DNA of 64,000 bases from an uncultured Planctomycetaceae bacterium (GTDB lineage: Bacteria; Planctomycetota; Planctomycetia; Planctomycetales; Planctomycetaceae). The notes under the pieces are model-generated. The model saw only the letters and a list, made by a program, of their open reading frames with translations. It was not told the origin of the DNA and ran no database searches. Each line of letters starts with the position of its first letter. Positions within the stretch are counted from its first letter, which is position 1. The position numbers were made by a program, and so were the translations under genes. The stretch covers positions 186,001-250,000 of the forward strand of contig CALSLT010000019.1 in assembly GCA_943787265.1 (NCBI GenBank). Reading direction: 5' to 3'. Shown piece by piece: positions 27,472 through 36,236 of the stretch.

Positions 27472-30400
27472 TCAGATCTTCAATGAGGGCGTTTCCGTGG
27501 CAGACCGGGCCAGTTCTTCCCCCGCTGACCGGACGGCTTCGGCGATGTAGTCGATGTGTTCCTGGCTGTAGACTTCGTTCCACGGCAGAACCAGGACGTC
27601 TCGTAGGGATTCGTACGTGCCGGGGAAGAGTGACTCGTCGTAGTCGACGGCTTCCGGGCGGGCGAGTGTGAAGGGCCAGCGGCTTTCTCCGAACGTAACC
27701 TGATCTCGGAAGACCTGACACGAGAACGCCGGCTTCTGGATGTAACGCGGGGCGCAGGCGATGCCTTTTTCGCGGAGCTTTGCTCCCAGCCCGACAGCTC
27801 CGCCTTCGATAACAGACTCGTCAACTCGCAGGCAGTACTTCCAGTAGGTGTGGACGGCTCCGTCGGTGACGGCTGGAGTTGCGACTCCGGCCAGGCCTCG
27901 GAGCTGGCTTGTCAATGCGTCGGCGGTTCGGACTCGGCTGTCGACAACCCCTTCGAGTTTTCCAAGCTGAGCCAGAGCGACCGCGCCCTGCAGTTCGCTC
28001 ATGCGGTAGTTGGGGGCGACGAAGTAGTGGTCAGCGTTGGCGTCGCCGTATCCCCAGGCTTTGTTAATGAAGAGGAACATTCGCCGGGCGAGTTCTTCGT
28101 CGTCCGACACAACGACTCCGCCTTCGCCGGTGGTGATGTGTTTGCCCTGCTGAAGGCTGAAACAGCCGATGGTTCCGAGCGTGCCGACGTAGTCATCGTT
28201 GTAGCTGGTCAGGAACGCCTGAGCACAATCTTCGATGACTGGCAAGTTGTGAGCGTTGGCGACTTCCATGATCGCTCGCATCTCGCACGGGTTGCCGAAC
28301 AGGTGCGTGACGATGATCGCCTTGGTTTTCTCGCTGATGCGTGCTTCGATCGTCTTTGCGGTGACGTTGTAAGTTTTCGGATCGACGTCGGCGAAGACGG
28401 GGATCGCACCCTGGTAAATGATCGGAGTCAGCGCGCCCATGTCGGTGATCGATGTTGTGATGATCTCGTCGCCGGGCTCAGGGTTGATCGCGGCGATGGC
28501 TGTGTGGATGGCCGCCGTGCCGCTCGAACAGGCGTGCCCGAATCGTGAACCCAGTTGCGAAGCAAAGTTCTCTTCGAACTGTTTGACGAAGGTGCCCTTT
28601 GTGCTGGTCAACGTTCCGCTGCGAAGTGCGGCGGCCACGTTTTCGAGTTCTTCCGCGCCAAGAGTTCGGCCGGTTGCGTTCTGATCAGATGGAAGTTGGA
28701 TTTGGTTATCGGACATGGTTCTTGAGCCTTGCTTTTCGGGTTTGGCGATAGGAGTTTGATGGTCGGAGTCAGCAACTTTGGATTGAGCAATTGCTGTTTC
28801 GGCCGTGCCGGACACGACGTGAGAAGTGGCAACTTCGATATTCGGTGTTCGATGTTGAATGTTCGATGTTCCGCCCCAGCGTTGTTTGACGAGTTGCTGC
28901 ACCAGTCGCAGGTGGCCAGCGATCGTGTGGAACGTTTTCATTTTCGACTCGCCGAAGATGCGGACTTCCAGCGTGGCTGGATGCTCGACGATCTTCGAAC
29001 CGTTCAGGCTGAGTTGCCCGACCAGTTCGGCCGTGCCGAGAAAGCCGGCTTCGTGAAGGCTGAGCTTTTCGATGGCGGATTTTCGGTAAACTCGGAAGCA
29101 GCTCGTCCAGGTGTGCAGCTTCTGCGGCAGGACGATTCGGTAAATCGTCGACAGGCCTTTCGAGAGCAGAAGTCGCCAGCCGGGAACGTTCTTCACGCGG
29201 CCTTCCGGGTGGTATGGCGACGCGGTGACGAGGTCGACGTCGTCCGTCATCAGCGGCAGCATTCGACTGAACTCAAGCGGGTCGTAAGAACAGTCGCAGT
29301 CCATCGAGCAGACGAGTTCGGTATCGGAACTTCGAATTCCCGTAAGGATTGCTGCGGAGACTCCACTGTTCTCTTCGTGCCTGACCAGTTTGAAATTCGG
29401 TTTTGAACCGAACACCGACTGCATGATCTCCCACGCGCTGTCAGCGCTTCGGTCGTCCACGAGAATGAACTGCGGTTCGTAGCGGTCGGAAAGTTCCGCT
29501 TCGAGTTTGTCGAGCGTTCGACCGAGGTACGGCAGCGACGCTTCTTCGTTGTAGCAAGGGATGACGATGGAGACGGGGACGAGGGTGGAGGGGCGAGGGA
29601 CGAGTGATACCGGTTTTGAACTTGTCGTCGGGGAGCCATTCCCGACGCAGCCCTCGACTCTCGACCCTTGCCCCTTGACCCGATCCACAGCCGGCGTTTC
29701 CAATCCCAGTCGATCAGCCACGCTACCGAAACTGTACTTCGCCAGATGATCTTCCAGCACCCACTGCATCTTGTCGAGATTTCGGTAGTGCCGGATCTTT
29801 GAAAGTCGGTCTGCGGCGGAGATGCGAGGTTGGTCGGGATCAAGCTCCCATATATGAAAATACATGACGAACGGGTCGGCGTTTTTTTCGTCCCAGTTCT
29901 TCACGGCCTTTTTCAGCAGAGTATGAGGCAGTTGTCGAAACCAGTTTCCGCCGGCGATCGGCAGGCAGCAGCCCATAAAGCGAGTCGACGAGGGGGGCAC
30001 TTCGAGGATGCTGCCAAACGGTGTCGACTGGCGATGCACGAAGCGGCGGTACGCTTCGTCGGAGAACCGGTTGAACATCGGCAGCACGCTGGAGTCGTAG
30101 GCGTAGCCCTCTTCCGACAGAACGTCGAGGACCCACAAATCTTTCGGTCCCAGCCACTGATCGGCGATTCGATAACCCAGCAACTTCTGGCCGGATGCCG
30201 ATTCGATGGCTTCCTGAGCTCGCAGCAGGTCTTCGCGAAACTCGTCACGTGACACGCCTTTGATCGTGCGATGGTGGTAGCCCAGGCTGGCGACTTCGTG
30301 CCCGCGGGCAGTGATTTCGGCAACCAGCTCCGGCATCTGTTCGGCCACCCAGCCGAGCACGAAGAACGTGGCCTTCGCGTCGTACTCGTCGAGCAGTTCA

Positions 30401-30687
30401 AACGTCCGCTGAGTGTTTCGTTCGATTCTGGTCTCGAAGCGGTACCACTGCTCCTGTTCGATTAGTCGACCGAACGAGCCGACCTGAAACCAGTCTTCGA
30501 CGGCAACGGTCAGAATGTGCTGCCGCTGTGGCTTTCGGGTGAGAACATCCTTACCAGTGCCGCTCGGCCGAACGGCCAGTGCATCGGATTGAAGGTTGAT
30601 CTGATCGGCTGGCTGGTCGGTCATTGGCAGATTTACGCGCCGGACCGGCACGTTCCGAAATAGTTTGAGATTTCCCTTCTTGAACAT
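27472..30687 (-). CDS. Polysaccharide deacetylase - glycosyltransferase 2 - DegT aminotransferase fusion
   Basis: One uninterrupted frame of 1,071 residues with three enzyme domains. Residues about 55-340: polysaccharide deacetylase with DUF3473 (VAVEDWFQVGSF, ATFFVLGWVAEQMPEL, GHEVASLGYHH, and FHIWELDPDQPRIS), as in exosortase-linked EPS loci. About 375-620: family 2 glycosyltransferase (VSIVIPCYNEEAS, ILVDDRSADSA, CSMDCDCSYDP). About 690-1071: PLP-dependent DegT/DnrJ sugar aminotransferase with the Lys motif QQGKHITTGEGG. The two linkers (near 29570-29690 and 28730-28875) are translated spacer repeats, such as TSNIQHRTPNIE. An internal ATG at 28716 (MSDNQIQ), after purine-rich sequence, could start the aminotransferase separately (about 414 residues, normal family size). 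Probable role: exopolysaccharide synthesis. An alternative start is 30624 (MTDQPADQ). Confidence 0.85.
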   Translation of the reverse strand: MFKKGNLKLFRNVPVRRVNLPMTDQPADQINLQSDALAVRPSGTGKDVLTRKPQRQHILTVAVEDWFQVGSFGRLIEQEQWYRFETRIERNTQRTFELLDEYDAKATFFVLGWVAEQMPELVAEITARGHEVASLGYHHRTIKGVSRDEFREDLLRAQEAIESASGQKLLGYRIADQWLGPKDLWVLDVLSEEGYAYDSSVLPMFNRFSDEAYRRFVHRQSTPFGSILEVPPSSTRFMGCCLPIAGGNWFRQLPHTLLKKAVKNWDEKNADPFVMYFHIWELDPDQPRISAADRLSKIRHYRNLDKMQWVLEDHLAKYSFGSVADRLGLETPAVDRVKGQGSRVEGCVGNGSPTTSSKPVSLVPRPSTLVPVSIVIPCYNEEASLPYLGRTLDKLEAELSDRYEPQFILVDDRSADSAWEIMQSVFGSKPNFKLVRHEENSGVSAAILTGIRSSDTELVCSMDCDCSYDPLEFSRMLPLMTDDVDLVTASPYHPEGRVKNVPGWRLLLSKGLSTIYRIVLPQKLHTWTSCFRVYRKSAIEKLSLHEAGFLGTAELVGQLSLNGSKIVEHPATLEVRIFGESKMKTFHTIAGHLRLVQQLVKQRWGGTSNIQHRTPNIEVATSHVVSGTAETAIAQSKVADSDHQTPIAKPEKQGSRTMSDNQIQLPSDQNATGRTLGAEELENVAAALRSGTLTSTKGTFVKQFEENFASQLGSRFGHACSSGTAAIHTAIAAINPEPGDEIITTSITDMGALTPIIYQGAIPVFADVDPKTYNVTAKTIEARISEKTKAIIVTHLFGNPCEMRAIMEVANAHNLPVIEDCAQAFLTSYNDDYVGTLGTIGCFSLQQGKHITTGEGGVVVSDDEELARRMFLFINKAWGYGDANADHYFVAPNYRMSELQGAVALAQLGKLEGVVDSRVRTADALTSQLRGLAGVATPAVTDGAVHTYWKYCLRVDESVIEGGAVGLGAKLREKGIACAPRYIQKPAFSCQVFRDQVTFGESRWPFTLARPEAVDYDESLFPGTYESLRDVLVLPWNEVYSQEHIDYIAEAVRSAGEELARSATETPSLKI
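28831..28872. repeat. Spacer-type repeat inside a reading frame (linker before the DegT domain)
   Basis: On the minus strand this reads as tandem variants of GAACATCGAACA and is translated as TSNIQHRTPNIE. This type of 10-12 bp periodic sequence is usual in planctomycete spacers. It lies exactly between the glycosyltransferase and aminotransferase domains. Confidence 0.65.
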
Positions 30688-31199
30688 AGGACGGCATCGC
30701 GAGACAACTCTGTCACGTGCCGACGATAATCCTGATCCACGCCGTTGCCCCTTTAAGAACTATGAATTCTCTCGATATTTCAATGCTGAGTTTTTCCCGG
30801 ATAGCGATGTTTATGGCGGATGTACCAATTTCAGGCCGGTTTGCAGACCGACTTCATCTCACCCATTCTGACTTTGAACTGCGTCTCAGCCTGCGATCAC
30901 TTCCGCAGAAAGGCGAAAACCCTGAAACGCCGCCCAGGCCAAATCTCATGGCGCGACGCTTCGACGGATTCCGATGAGTTGCTCAAAAGGAAACAGTTTG
31001 AGACGCTACCGAAACTCTGTTGGCAGAACGGCTGCCAGCAACCTCATTTCCAGCTGCGGAATCCCCGCAATTTTTCCGACGCGACAGTTCACCAACGTCA
31101 CTTCTGACATAATTTGAAATTCAATTGCAGGACGAGTTCGAGCTCCTCTCAACGCCGGGCTGAACACCGACAAGTCCCCTTTCACGAAAGACTTCGCAC
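30688..31199. other. Divergent intergenic region
   Basis: 512 bp between the fusion gene (minus) and the glutamate synthase-like gene (plus). It must hold both promoters. The frames here lack protein-like composition, and I see no strong palindrome. Confidence 0.4.
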
Positions 31200-32828
31200 A
31201 TGCGTATCGCCGAGTTCGTAGAAACAAACTTCCGAGCTATTTTCGTTTGGGGTGTTGCCGCTTTAGTCGTGATCGGAGTCGCGGCTTTCGCCTTTTGCGA
31301 CTATAGCCCTCACGCGTTGTGGCCGTGGGTCGTGCTGGGGCCGATGATCATTCTCGGCTTCATCGACATGACTCAGCCGCAGCAGGCGATCCGCCGCAAC
31401 TATCCCGTGCTGGGACATGCTCGATATTTCCTCGAGCTCGTTCGCCCCGAGATTTATCAGTACTTCATCGAAAGCGACAAAGAAGGGGTCCCGTTTGACC
31501 GCGAGGATCGTTCACTGGTTTACCAACGAGCCAAGAACGTTCGTGACACGACGCCTTTCGGAACGAAGCTGGACGTTTACGAGCCGGGCTACGAATGGGT
31601 GAATCACTCACTCGCCGCCAAGCATATTGATTCCAGCAATATGCGAGTGACGATCGGTGGCCCGGACTGCAAGCAGCCATATTCGTGCAGCCTGCTGAAC
31701 ATCTCGGCCATGAGTTTTGGCTCGCTTAGCATGAACGCGATTCTCGCACTCAGCCGAGGCGCTAAGAAGGACAACTTTGCCCACAACACGGGTGAAGGTG
31801 GCCTGAGCCCTTACCATCTTGACGGCGGCGGAGATCTCATCTGGCAGGTCGGTACCGGCTACTTCGCCTGCCGCGGAGAAGACGGGAAATTCTCGCCTGA
31901 GATCTTCAAAGAGAAAGCGGCGATCCCGAATGTCAAAATGATCGAGATCAAGCTTTCGCAAGGAGCTAAGCCAGGGCACGGCGGTATCCTGCCAGCTGCA
32001 AAAGTGACTCCTGAAATCTCAAAAATTCGTGGCGTACCGATGGGCAAAGATGTACTTTCGCCGCCAACGCACAATGAATTTTCGACGCCACGTGAACTAC
32101 TGGAGTTTGTTAAAAAACTGCGAGACCTCAGTGGCGGTAAGCCAGTTGGTTTCAAACTGTGCGTCGGGAAACGACGAGAGTTCCTGGCGATCTGCAAGGC
32201 CATGGTTGAGATGGAAATCGCCCCAGACTTCATCGTTGTCGACGGTGGCGAAGGTGGAACGGGTGCTGCACCGCTGGAATTTTCTAACCACATTGGTGCA
32301 CCGCTTGTCGAAGGTCTGATCTTTGTGCACAACGCTCTGACGGGTTACTCGCTGCGAGACAAAGTCAAGATTATTGCCAGCGGAAAGGTGACCTCAGGGT
32401 TCGGGATGCTCAAACGTCTGGCGATCGGAGCCGACGCCTGTTACAGCGCTCGTTCCATGATGATGGCCATTGGCTGCATCCAGGCACTCAAGTGCAACAG
32501 CAACCACTGCCCGGTCGGCGTCGCGACGCAGATGAAACATCTGATGGCTGGTCTGGATCCGACTGACAAAGCAAACCGAGTCGCCAGTTATCATCACGAA
32601 ACGATCAATAGTCTCGCAGAGATGATCGGAGCACTCGGACTGGACTCGGCCGAGGACTTGCGACCGTGGCACGTCATGCACCGCATCTCGTCCAACGAAA
32701 CGAAGCACTACGGAGAACTTTACAACTTCCTGCGTGGTGGCGAACTGCTCGCAGATGAACTTCCACCTGAGTACGCTCGTGCGTGTGCATCTGCTTCAAC
32801 GGAAACCTTCGGGCACAGTGCGTCGTAG
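31200..32828 (+). CDS. Membrane-anchored glutamate synthase FMN-domain protein
   Basis: 542 residues. Two N-terminal membrane helices (AIFVWGVAALVVIGVAAFAF; LWPWVVLGPMIILGFIDM) precede a full FMN-binding glutamate synthase domain: SAMSFGSLSMNAILALSRGA, HNTGEGGLSPYH, VDGGEGGTGAAPLEF, and the Fe-S cluster segment CIQALKCNSNHCPVGVATQ, whose cysteines match the 3Fe-4S ligands of GltB. The amidotransferase domain that supplies ammonia in true GOGAT is absent, so it cannot be full glutamate synthase. Stand-alone proteins of this type are common, but their physiological reaction is unclear. Start ATG 31200. A terminator follows at 32861. Glutamate dehydrogenase two genes downstream makes a link to nitrogen assimilation plausible. 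Confidence 0.9.
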   Translation: MRIAEFVETNFRAIFVWGVAALVVIGVAAFAFCDYSPHALWPWVVLGPMIILGFIDMTQPQQAIRRNYPVLGHARYFLELVRPEIYQYFIESDKEGVPFDREDRSLVYQRAKNVRDTTPFGTKLDVYEPGYEWVNHSLAAKHIDSSNMRVTIGGPDCKQPYSCSLLNISAMSFGSLSMNAILALSRGAKKDNFAHNTGEGGLSPYHLDGGGDLIWQVGTGYFACRGEDGKFSPEIFKEKAAIPNVKMIEIKLSQGAKPGHGGILPAAKVTPEISKIRGVPMGKDVLSPPTHNEFSTPRELLEFVKKLRDLSGGKPVGFKLCVGKRREFLAICKAMVEMEIAPDFIVVDGGEGGTGAAPLEFSNHIGAPLVEGLIFVHNALTGYSLRDKVKIIASGKVTSGFGMLKRLAIGADACYSARSMMMAIGCIQALKCNSNHCPVGVATQMKHLMAGLDPTDKANRVASYHHETINSLAEMIGALGLDSAEDLRPWHVMHRISSNETKHYGELYNFLRGGELLADELPPEYARACASASTETFGHSAS

Positions 32829-32860
32829 ACTCTCGATTCGAAACGCGATTTAGATTCCAG

Positions 32861-32897
32861 CAGCCACCGTGCAAGCATTCGCACGGTGGCTGTTCTT
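32861..32897 (+). terminator. Rho-independent terminator after the glutamate synthase-like gene
   Basis: CAGCCACCGTGC pairs perfectly with GCACGGTGGCTG (12 bp, 8-nt loop), followed by TTCTT. It lies 24 bp before the start of the GTPase gene. Confidence 0.8.
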
Positions 32898-32920
32898 ACG
32901 TTGGCAGGTTAACAAGGCAG

Positions 32921-33910
32921 ATGGCTGCAAATCTAACCATCAAGTACTACCTCGCGGAAGAAGCGTATCGCCGTGCGCAGACCAGCGAAGAACGCCTGCG
33001 ACGCCTTGAAGTCATGCTGCAGGTCATCCCGAAACACAAAGGGACCGATCATCTTCAGGCAGCCATTCGAGCGAGGATTAAAGAGGCTCGAGCGGAAGTC
33101 CAAGCTGAGCGCGATGCTCCGAAACAAGGCCGAACGTTTCGAATTCCGCGGCAGGGTGCTGGCACTGTCGTTGTGATCGGCGCGCCGAACTCCGGCAAGT
33201 CGCGGATCGTCGCAGAGTTGACCAACGCTGCTCCCGAAGTTGCTGACTATCCCTTTACGACTCGCGAACCGTTCCCGGCGATGATGTCGTGCAACGACGT
33301 TCTAATTCAGTTGGTCGATACTCCGCCCGTCAGCCAGACGCCAATCGAGCCGTACCTTGTTAACTATGTTCGAACGGCCGACCTCGTTGTGCTCGCGTTT
33401 GACGGAAGCTCGGACGACGCTCCAGATGAAACGATGAACGTGTTTCAGCAGTTCGACGCGAGGAAGACGCTGCTCAGTCGAATCACCGGTTACGACGAGG
33501 ACGATTTCACAAGACTGCGAGTCCAGACGCTGCTCGCCGTCACTCGAGCCGACGATGAAGACTCCTTAATACGGGAATCTTTCCTGAAGGAAGCCTGGCC
33601 ACGCGACATCCCCGTCATCAATGTTGAACTTCAGAATCGAAGCTCATGTGGCGCTCTTCGCAATGCGATTTACGATTCGCTCGGTTTGATTCGGGTCTAC
33701 ACGAAAACTCCAGGAAAGACGGCCGTCTACGAAGAACCGTTCGCGATCCCGTCCGGCTCGACGGTCGAGACTCTGGCCGAACGCGTGCATCACGATTTTG
33801 TGGAACGGCTTAAGTTCGCAAAGATTTGGGGGGCGGAAGGGCACGACGGGCAGCAGGTCGGACGCGACCATGTTCTCCACGAAGGCGACATGGTCGAACT
33901 CCACGCCTGA
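32921..33910 (+). CDS. Obg/DRG-like GTPase with C-terminal TGS domain
   Basis: 329 residues. A helical N-terminal stretch (KYYLAEEAYRRAQTSEERLRRLEVML), as in DRG-type proteins, precedes the G domain: G1 GAPNSGKS near residue 86, G3 DTPP, G4-like TRAD, with the switch region DYPFTTREPFPAMM. A TGS domain occupies the last 75 or so residues (YTKTPGKTAVYEEPFAIPSGSTVETLA, GRDHVLHEGDMVELHA). The family acts on ribosomes or translation-related RNA; the exact role of this subgroup is not known to me. The start at 32921 is chosen because the MAANLTIKYYL beginning fits the family and upstream codons overlap the terminator. The G1 Ser and switch sequences are intact, so it should bind GTP. Confidence 0.88.
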   Translation: MAANLTIKYYLAEEAYRRAQTSEERLRRLEVMLQVIPKHKGTDHLQAAIRARIKEARAEVQAERDAPKQGRTFRIPRQGAGTVVVIGAPNSGKSRIVAELTNAAPEVADYPFTTREPFPAMMSCNDVLIQLVDTPPVSQTPIEPYLVNYVRTADLVVLAFDGSSDDAPDETMNVFQQFDARKTLLSRITGYDEDDFTRLRVQTLLAVTRADDEDSLIRESFLKEAWPRDIPVINVELQNRSSCGALRNAIYDSLGLIRVYTKTPGKTAVYEEPFAIPSGSTVETLAERVHHDFVERLKFAKIWGAEGHDGQQVGRDHVLHEGDMVELHA

Positions 33911-34706
33911 GCGGAACCACATTGCGAGACTTTTCTCGCCAGCTGTGTGATCGCAGCTGGCGTCTGAGCTGGACACGATTCTTACTCGCGAATTCTCGCC
34001 ACAAGGCTCGGTGGGTTTGAATTCAAACTCACATGGGCACATACTCGCATCCATCGTCGTTGATGTGCTGGGGATTTCCGTGTCACGATGCGGCGATTAA
34101 GGAGTAGGGCAGGATTTCGTCACGAGATTCCAGACCCAACGTGAAACGCAACTGGACGGCACCTCACACGGCTGACTTCCATGACGTGGACAACTCAGGC
34201 GGCAACTGGCCGCAGAATCAATGAGACACCGTTGTCTGGTTGGCAACGCAGGTCGAGGTTTCGCATCAACGTCACTGCTCAAAATAGACAACGAATTGGT
34301 CGGTCTTTTCAAAGCCGGTCGGACCAGACAGGTAGAGCGTTTTCTCTGCCCGCCCGTTCCGGCCGGCTTTTTTTGTGGCGGGTGCCGTTTTTATTAAAGT
34401 CATCCGAGTCGCGAACCGGTCGTCATTCGACTTTGTTTCCTGAAGGGATTGGCGACCGCGTCGATCTTCAGGAAAAGTCGGCACGTCTGCCCGCCGATAG
34501 ATGTTTGAATTAGTTGTCCGGTCAGCTTCGTATCGTTTTCAGCTATTTGCAGAATCGTTGCAACAAGCCTTATTAGCGGCGTTACTTCCCATCACTATTG
34601 CCTGGCCGTCCAGGTCCATTATCAAGAAATTATTTTGAGATAACGCATCGCTTATTCGCTACTCATTGAAGTTGCATCGAGTTCCATTGCCATCAGGAGA
34701 GGTTCC
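33911..34706. other. Long non-coding spacer upstream of glutamate dehydrogenase
   Basis: About 800 bp with no convincing gene on either strand; frames are short and compositionally random. At 34311-34374, AAAGCCGG pairs with CCGGCTTT followed by further T's, with a 44-nt loop, possibly a terminator. The last 30 bp hold a strong SD (CAGGAGAGG) for the dehydrogenase. The length would leave room for a regulatory leader or small RNA, but I cannot identify one. Confidence 0.45.
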
Positions 34707-36065
34707 ATGTCCACAAACGCCGACGCTCAAAACGAAGTTCAGGCGTTTATGAAGGGACTCGTCCGCCGAAATCCTGGCGAACCGGAATTTCATCAGGCAG
34801 TTGAAGAAGTCGTCACGTCACTCATGCCCTACGTGATCGACAAGCATCAGTATCGAGACGCTGCGATCCTTGAGCGAATGACCGAAGCTGACCGAGTTAT
34901 CATTTTTCGAGTCTGCTGGGTCGACGACGAAGGCAACGTGCGAACGAACCGTGCCTGGCGAGTCCAGTTCAATAATTCGATTGGACCGTACAAAGGCGGC
35001 ATGAGATTTCACCCTTCCGTCACGCTTAGCGTGCTGAAGTTTCTCGGGTTCGAACAGTGCTTCAAAAATGCGTTGACCGGACTGCCGATGGGCGGCGGCA
35101 AAGGCGGTTCGAACTTCAATCCCAAAGGTAAGAGCGATGGCGAGATCATGCGTTTCTGTCAGTCGCTCATGATTGAACTGCATCGGCATATCGGTGAAGA
35201 CACCGATGTCCCGGCAGGAGATATCGGTGTTGGCGGGCGAGAAATCAGTTACATGTTTGGTCAGTACAAACGCCTGGAGAATCGCTTTGTCGGCGTGCTG
35301 ACTGGAAAGGGACTGTCATTCGGCGGAAGCCTGATTCGAACCGAAGCAACAGGTTACGGAGCAACCTACTTCCTGGAAAACATGCTCAACGCATCGGGCG
35401 ACACGATCAAAGGGAAGACCGTCGCAGTTTCCGGCTCTGGTAACGTCGCCCTGTATGCCATGCAGAAAATTCATGACCTGGGTGGCAAGACAGTTACGGC
35501 TTCGGACTCGAGCGGCTCCATTTACGATCCCGACGGAATTACGCCAGAAAAATGGGAGTGGCTGCGTGAACTCAAGGACGTGCGTCGTGGCCGAGTCAAA
35601 GAGTATGCGGATAAATTTGGCTGCGAGTTTAAAGCGGGCGAGCGTCCGTGGGCTGCTTCCTGCGATCTGGCAATGCCATGTGCAACACAGAATGAACTCG
35701 ACGGCGACGATGCAAAGAAATTGATTGCTAACGGTTGTAAGGCAGTCTCGGAAGGCGCCAACATGCCTTCGACCGCCGAAGCGATTGAGGCATTCCACGA
35801 AGCAAAGGTCATGTTCGCTCCAGGAAAGGCTTCCAATGCCGGAGGCGTAGGAGTTTCCGGACTGGAACAAAGTCAGAACGCCCTTCGAATTGCCTGGTCC
35901 GCCAAAGAGGTCGACGAGAGACTCCAGGAGATGATGAAAGGCATTCACGATAAATGCGTCGAATTCGGCACTGAATCCGACGGCTACGTTAACTATGTAA
36001 ATGGAGCCAACATCGGTGGCTTTGTGAAAGTTGCCGATGCTATGCTCGCTTATGGAGTCGTTTAA
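34707..36065 (+). CDS. gdhA: Glutamate dehydrogenase (NADP-type, hexameric)
   Basis: Reversible amination of 2-oxoglutarate to glutamate. 452 residues, the normal length of the hexameric NADP-dependent class. Visible motifs: GPYKGGMRFHPS, GLPMGGGKGGSNFNPKGKSD (substrate-binding and catalytic Lys), VPAGDIGVGGREI, the dinucleotide fold VAVSGSGNVALYA, and SNAGGVGVSGLEQSQN in the C-terminal part. The coenzyme preference is inferred from the similarity to GdhA; the discriminating residue cannot be judged safely by eye. The start ATG at 34707 has a strong SD, CAGGAGAGG. It is followed 171 bp later by the ThDP enzyme on the same strand. Confidence 0.95.
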   Translation: MSTNADAQNEVQAFMKGLVRRNPGEPEFHQAVEEVVTSLMPYVIDKHQYRDAAILERMTEADRVIIFRVCWVDDEGNVRTNRAWRVQFNNSIGPYKGGMRFHPSVTLSVLKFLGFEQCFKNALTGLPMGGGKGGSNFNPKGKSDGEIMRFCQSLMIELHRHIGEDTDVPAGDIGVGGREISYMFGQYKRLENRFVGVLTGKGLSFGGSLIRTEATGYGATYFLENMLNASGDTIKGKTVAVSGSGNVALYAMQKIHDLGGKTVTASDSSGSIYDPDGITPEKWEWLRELKDVRRGRVKEYADKFGCEFKAGERPWAASCDLAMPCATQNELDGDDAKKLIANGCKAVSEGANMPSTAEAIEAFHEAKVMFAPGKASNAGGVGVSGLEQSQNALRIAWSAKEVDERLQEMMKGIHDKCVEFGTESDGYVNYVNGANIGGFVKVADAMLAYGVV

Positions 36066-36236
36066 TTTTGAAGAAACGGGCAACAGCCTGATTTAGAGAT
36101 CGTATTCGAGTGTCCGTTTTCGTGTTCGACGACTACGGACTGTTTCTACTGAATGGCCCGGTTCAATGCCGGGCGTACTGCACGCTCAATTCTATTCGCC
36201 GATCACCACATCACTTCACACAAGGAATCTAAGCCG

